From an uncultured bacterium (GTDB lineage Bacteria > Cyanobacteriota > Vampirovibrionia > Gastranaerophilales > Gastranaerophilaceae), in the NCBI GenBank assembly GCA_949288725.1, contig CASELF010000077.1:1-64000 (forward strand): a stretch of DNA of 64,000 nucleotides, read 5' to 3'. Every line of letters starts with the position of its first letter. The first letter of the stretch is position 1. Shown here one piece after another: positions 61,999 through 64,000 of this stretch. Below the pieces are notes generated by a model. It was not told the origin of the DNA. It saw nothing but the letters and a program-made list of their open reading frames with translations, and did not search any database. Made by a program: the position numbers and the translations under genes.

Positions 61999-62904
61999 AT
62001 GAATAAAAATATTATTATTGTGGGAATTGCGACTGTAGTCGCAATATATGGAATCTTATGTGCAGTAGCAGCACCGCTTGCAAATGTATTTTTAACGCTT
62101 GCAATAATTGTAGGCGGAATTTTGCTGGCATTATATTTTATGTTCAAAAACAAGATATATGCTTTGAGTATTTATATTGTGCCTGCAAGATATCATGCCG
62201 GAGCAAATGCATTAAAAAATAACAGCTGCACAGTAACTTATTATTGCGGGGATAAACTCGTAATTGCAGACAATACCGCAAAAAACGAATGTAACAAAAG
62301 ATATTTCATAATCAGAAACAGCAATCTCGTTAATGTTGATAAAGTTTGGTATCAAATTTGCAGAAATTACAACAGATACTCTACAACCGGTTCTCTTGCA
62401 GATTTTTGCAGAGCATTTACACCGGTAGATATTCAGGTTGAAAAAGACGAAACAAAACCTAAGAAAAAAGTTATTGAAAGAAAAGAATACAGAAACCCTG
62501 ACACAATCAAACCAAAACCGGTTCATACAGGCCCGGAAATTGTTGATTTCAACAACCTTCAAACTACAAACCGCGCACAGGCAACATCAAAAGAAGAAGA
62601 GGCTGTCGGTCTTGAAGAATTTTTGAGTATGGGTGAAGTTATGCAAAAGGTTTCACAAAAAGTTAATGTCAACACCGCTGCAGCCGGCGAACTTACCGTT
62701 TTTAACGGAATAAATATCGCCATCGCAAAGAAAATTGTTGAATACAGAAACCTGAACGGTAATTTCAAAACAATTGATGAATTTATAGAAGTTGCGGGCG
62801 TTGATGAACATTTTATTCCGCAAATAAAATCTCTTGCCGTACTTGAAGATAAAAAGAACGGTCCTGATGATGCTCCGAATGAAGGAAGATTAATTGACTG
62901 GTAA
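61999..62904 (+). CDS. Membrane-anchored helix-hairpin-helix protein (ComEA-like C-terminus)
   Basis: A 301-residue protein: two hydrophobic helices at the N-terminus (IIIVGIATVVAIYGILCAVA and VFLTLAIIVGGILLALYFMF), a soluble middle with several Cys and Asn, a Lys-rich linker, and a ComEA-type helix-hairpin-helix near residue 220 (VNVNTAAAGELTVFNGINIA then IAKKIVEYRNLNGNFKTIDE). HHH domains bind DNA without sequence preference. Without a signal peptide cleaved, the DNA-binding domain is probably cytosolic or periplasmic depending on topology, which I cannot fix. It overlaps the next gene by 11 nt. Confidence 0.75.
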   Translation: MNKNIIIVGIATVVAIYGILCAVAAPLANVFLTLAIIVGGILLALYFMFKNKIYALSIYIVPARYHAGANALKNNSCTVTYYCGDKLVIADNTAKNECNKRYFIIRNSNLVNVDKVWYQICRNYNRYSTTGSLADFCRAFTPVDIQVEKDETKPKKKVIERKEYRNPDTIKPKPVHTGPEIVDFNNLQTTNRAQATSKEEEAVGLEEFLSMGEVMQKVSQKVNVNTAAAGELTVFNGINIAIAKKIVEYRNLNGNFKTIDEFIEVAGVDEHFIPQIKSLAVLEDKKNGPDDAPNEGRLIDW

Positions 62905-63511
62905 TCTTCTTAACATCTACAAAATAATCAAAAACACGGAGGTCGAAGGTCCCGGCAGAAGATTTTGTATATGGACTCAAGGATGCAGCAGACATTGCAA
63001 GGGATGTTTTGCAAAACAAACCTGGGAGTTCGGTGTTGGAAAATCCTTTACTGTTGATGATTTGTGGAACGAAATAAAAGCGGAAAATGGGATTGAAGGG
63101 ATTACTCTGCTTGGCGGAGAACCTTTTGAACAAGCAGAACCGCTTGCGATTTTGACAACTCTGGTCAAAAATTCCGGATATTCGGTTGTTTGTTTTACCG
63201 GATACACTTATGAAGAACTTAAAAATTCAAAAAATTCCGGAGTAACCGCCCTGTTAAATAATATAGATTTACTTATTGACGGGAATTTTATACAGGACAA
63301 ATTTGATTTAACCCGTCCATGGGTAGGGTCATCAAACCAGAGATACTTATTTCTTACTGATTATTACAAATCTGAAGATATAAAAAAATATAAAAATAAA
63401 ATTGAAATAAGAATCGCCGGAAACGGAAAACTCGAAATAAACGGAATGGGTGATTTTAAAAAACTGGAACAGAAATTGTGTTTACAACTCGGACAAAATA
63501 AGATAAAATAA
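62894..63511 (+). CDS. Radical-SAM activating enzyme-like protein (NrdG-type)
   Basis: A 205-residue protein. CSRHCKGC at residues 31-38 is the CxxxCxxC that binds the 4Fe-4S cluster; GPGRRFCIWTQGC before it and ITLLGGEPFEQAEPL (SAM-binding GGE) match glycyl-radical-enzyme activases such as NrdG, with the W-x-F-G-x-G segment (TWEFGVGKSF) also family-like. The start is a TTG at 62894 with GAAGGAAG 5 nt upstream and an 11-nt overlap with the previous gene. No glycyl radical enzyme lies in the window, so the partner is unknown. Confidence 0.8.
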   Translation: MTGNLLNIYKIIKNTEVEGPGRRFCIWTQGCSRHCKGCFAKQTWEFGVGKSFTVDDLWNEIKAENGIEGITLLGGEPFEQAEPLAILTTLVKNSGYSVVCFTGYTYEELKNSKNSGVTALLNNIDLLIDGNFIQDKFDLTRPWVGSSNQRYLFLTDYYKSEDIKKYKNKIEIRIAGNGKLEINGMGDFKKLEQKLCLQLGQNKIK

Positions 63512-63535
63512 GGCAGAAAGAGAGTTAAGAAAAAG

Positions 63536-64000
63536 ATGAATAATAATATAGTAATGCAATTGTCAAGACTTTTCAGAGCAAGGTTTCCATATATATATTT
63601 AACAACCTGGGAAGAAGAACGGGCAATTAATCTGATAAAAAAAATGGCAACTTCAGAAAAACTTATAAAAGTAAGCCGTGAAGTTTATATCTGGACGCAA
63701 ACAAAAGGCTTTACTCTGAACGGAGAAGTGATAGAAGGAACTATGTCGCCTGACAAGGCTCTGGATTTTATCAGCAAATGCAATAAAAATGCTATTTTTA
63801 TAATGTGTGATTTTCATGTATATTTCGGAGTCAAAGGCAGACAGATAGATTACAATGTAGTAAGAAAAATCAGGGATAACATAGCGGAATTAAAAACCAG
63901 CAAATACAGGAAAAATGTAATTTTCATGGCTCCTGAACTATTAATCCCTGAAACAATGCAAAAAGAAGTATCTCTTGTTGATTTACCGCTGCCTTCGCTG
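63536..64000 (+). CDS. Ycf46-like AAA ATPase, N-terminal part (truncated by the window)
   Basis: The frame opens at the ATG at 63536 and runs off the right edge after 155 residues. The N-terminus SRLFRARFPYIYLTTWEEER is characteristic of Ycf46-like AAA proteins, which are common in cyanobacteria and plastids, and the following domain has IYIWTQTKGF-like and IFIMCDFHVYF strands. The P-loop is beyond the window. AGAGAG lies upstream. It follows the radical-SAM gene by 24 nt in an apparent operon. Confidence 0.75.
   Translation, partial: MNNNIVMQLSRLFRARFPYIYLTTWEEERAINLIKKMATSEKLIKVSREVYIWTQTKGFTLNGEVIEGTMSPDKALDFISKCNKNAIFIMCDFHVYFGVKGRQIDYNVVRKIRDNIAELKTSKYRKNVIFMAPELLIPETMQKEVSLVDLPLPSL

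Noticed and set aside
1..64000. CRISPR arrays and insertion-sequence transposases
   Set aside because: No regularly spaced repeats and no recognisable transposase or integrase were found in any frame.

Overview
The window looks like a low-GC, Gram-negative, anaerobic gut bacterium. The best guess is an uncultured Gastranaerophilales (Vampirovibrionia/Melainabacteria, the non-photosynthetic sister group of Cyanobacteria). The envelope is Gram-negative (AsmA-like protein, TolC/RND/MFP efflux operon). Two different rubrerythrins indicate anaerobiosis. Glycogen genes (glgA, a glgP-like gene), the MEP-pathway gene dxr and a Ycf46-like AAA ATPase fit a cyanobacterial relative. Several uncharacterised proteins lack a signal peptide but share a short F-x-[GSA]-type motif near the N-terminus. 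The taxonomic call is inference; no rRNA gene is present.

Layout. 1-8.5 kb: a large zinc-ribbon/cyclase-like/TPR protein ahead of glycogen synthase, then rpoZ, purine nucleoside phosphorylase and small proteins. 8.6-13.2 kb (minus): an HNH-like protein, then yebC-GGDEF-tsaE-tsaB. 13.3-21.6 kb: two effector-like proteins (HExxH, GNAT), tRNA-Gln(CUG), a DUF4145-like membrane protein, reverse rubrerythrin, thioredoxin, a DnaQ-type exonuclease, an organophosphate antiporter, a 288-bp inverted-repeat element, a zinc dehydrogenase and rubrerythrin. 21.6-31.6 kb: a 1501-aa AsmA-like protein, a degenerate PilB-like ATPase with a CheY-like regulator, dxr and a histidine kinase.

31.8-41.9 kb is a compact, one-direction virus-like island: LuxR-type HTH, amidase, P22 gp10-like hub, HK97-fold coat, holin-like, scaffold-like, adaptor, small terminase, GNAT, portal, large terminase and a small membrane protein. 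It has no recognisable integrase, replication gene, repressor or host-recognition gene. It is either a defective or satellite podovirus or a gene-transfer-agent-like particle locus, and is the best candidate for a new system.

41.9-48.4 kb: PLP decarboxylase, secreted VWA protein, two effector-like proteins (one with a Fic-like motif) and an alpha-glucan phosphorylase homologue whose PLP lysine is Ser431. 48.5-64 kb: somewhat GC-richer by eye; a lethal-factor-like HELGH protein, a methionine gamma-lyase family enzyme, a LysM protein, an MFP-RND-TolC operon, a MarR regulator whose promoter shares a GTAG-N6-CTAC dyad with the efflux promoter, aroA-rnhB, an HHH membrane protein, a radical-SAM activase and the start of a Ycf46-like ATPase.

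Many genes have Shine-Dalgarno sequences, but at least five (311, 15168, dxr, the histidine kinase, the decarboxylase) have a -10 box ending exactly 6 nt before the ATG and no ribosome-binding site, which suggests leaderless transcripts.
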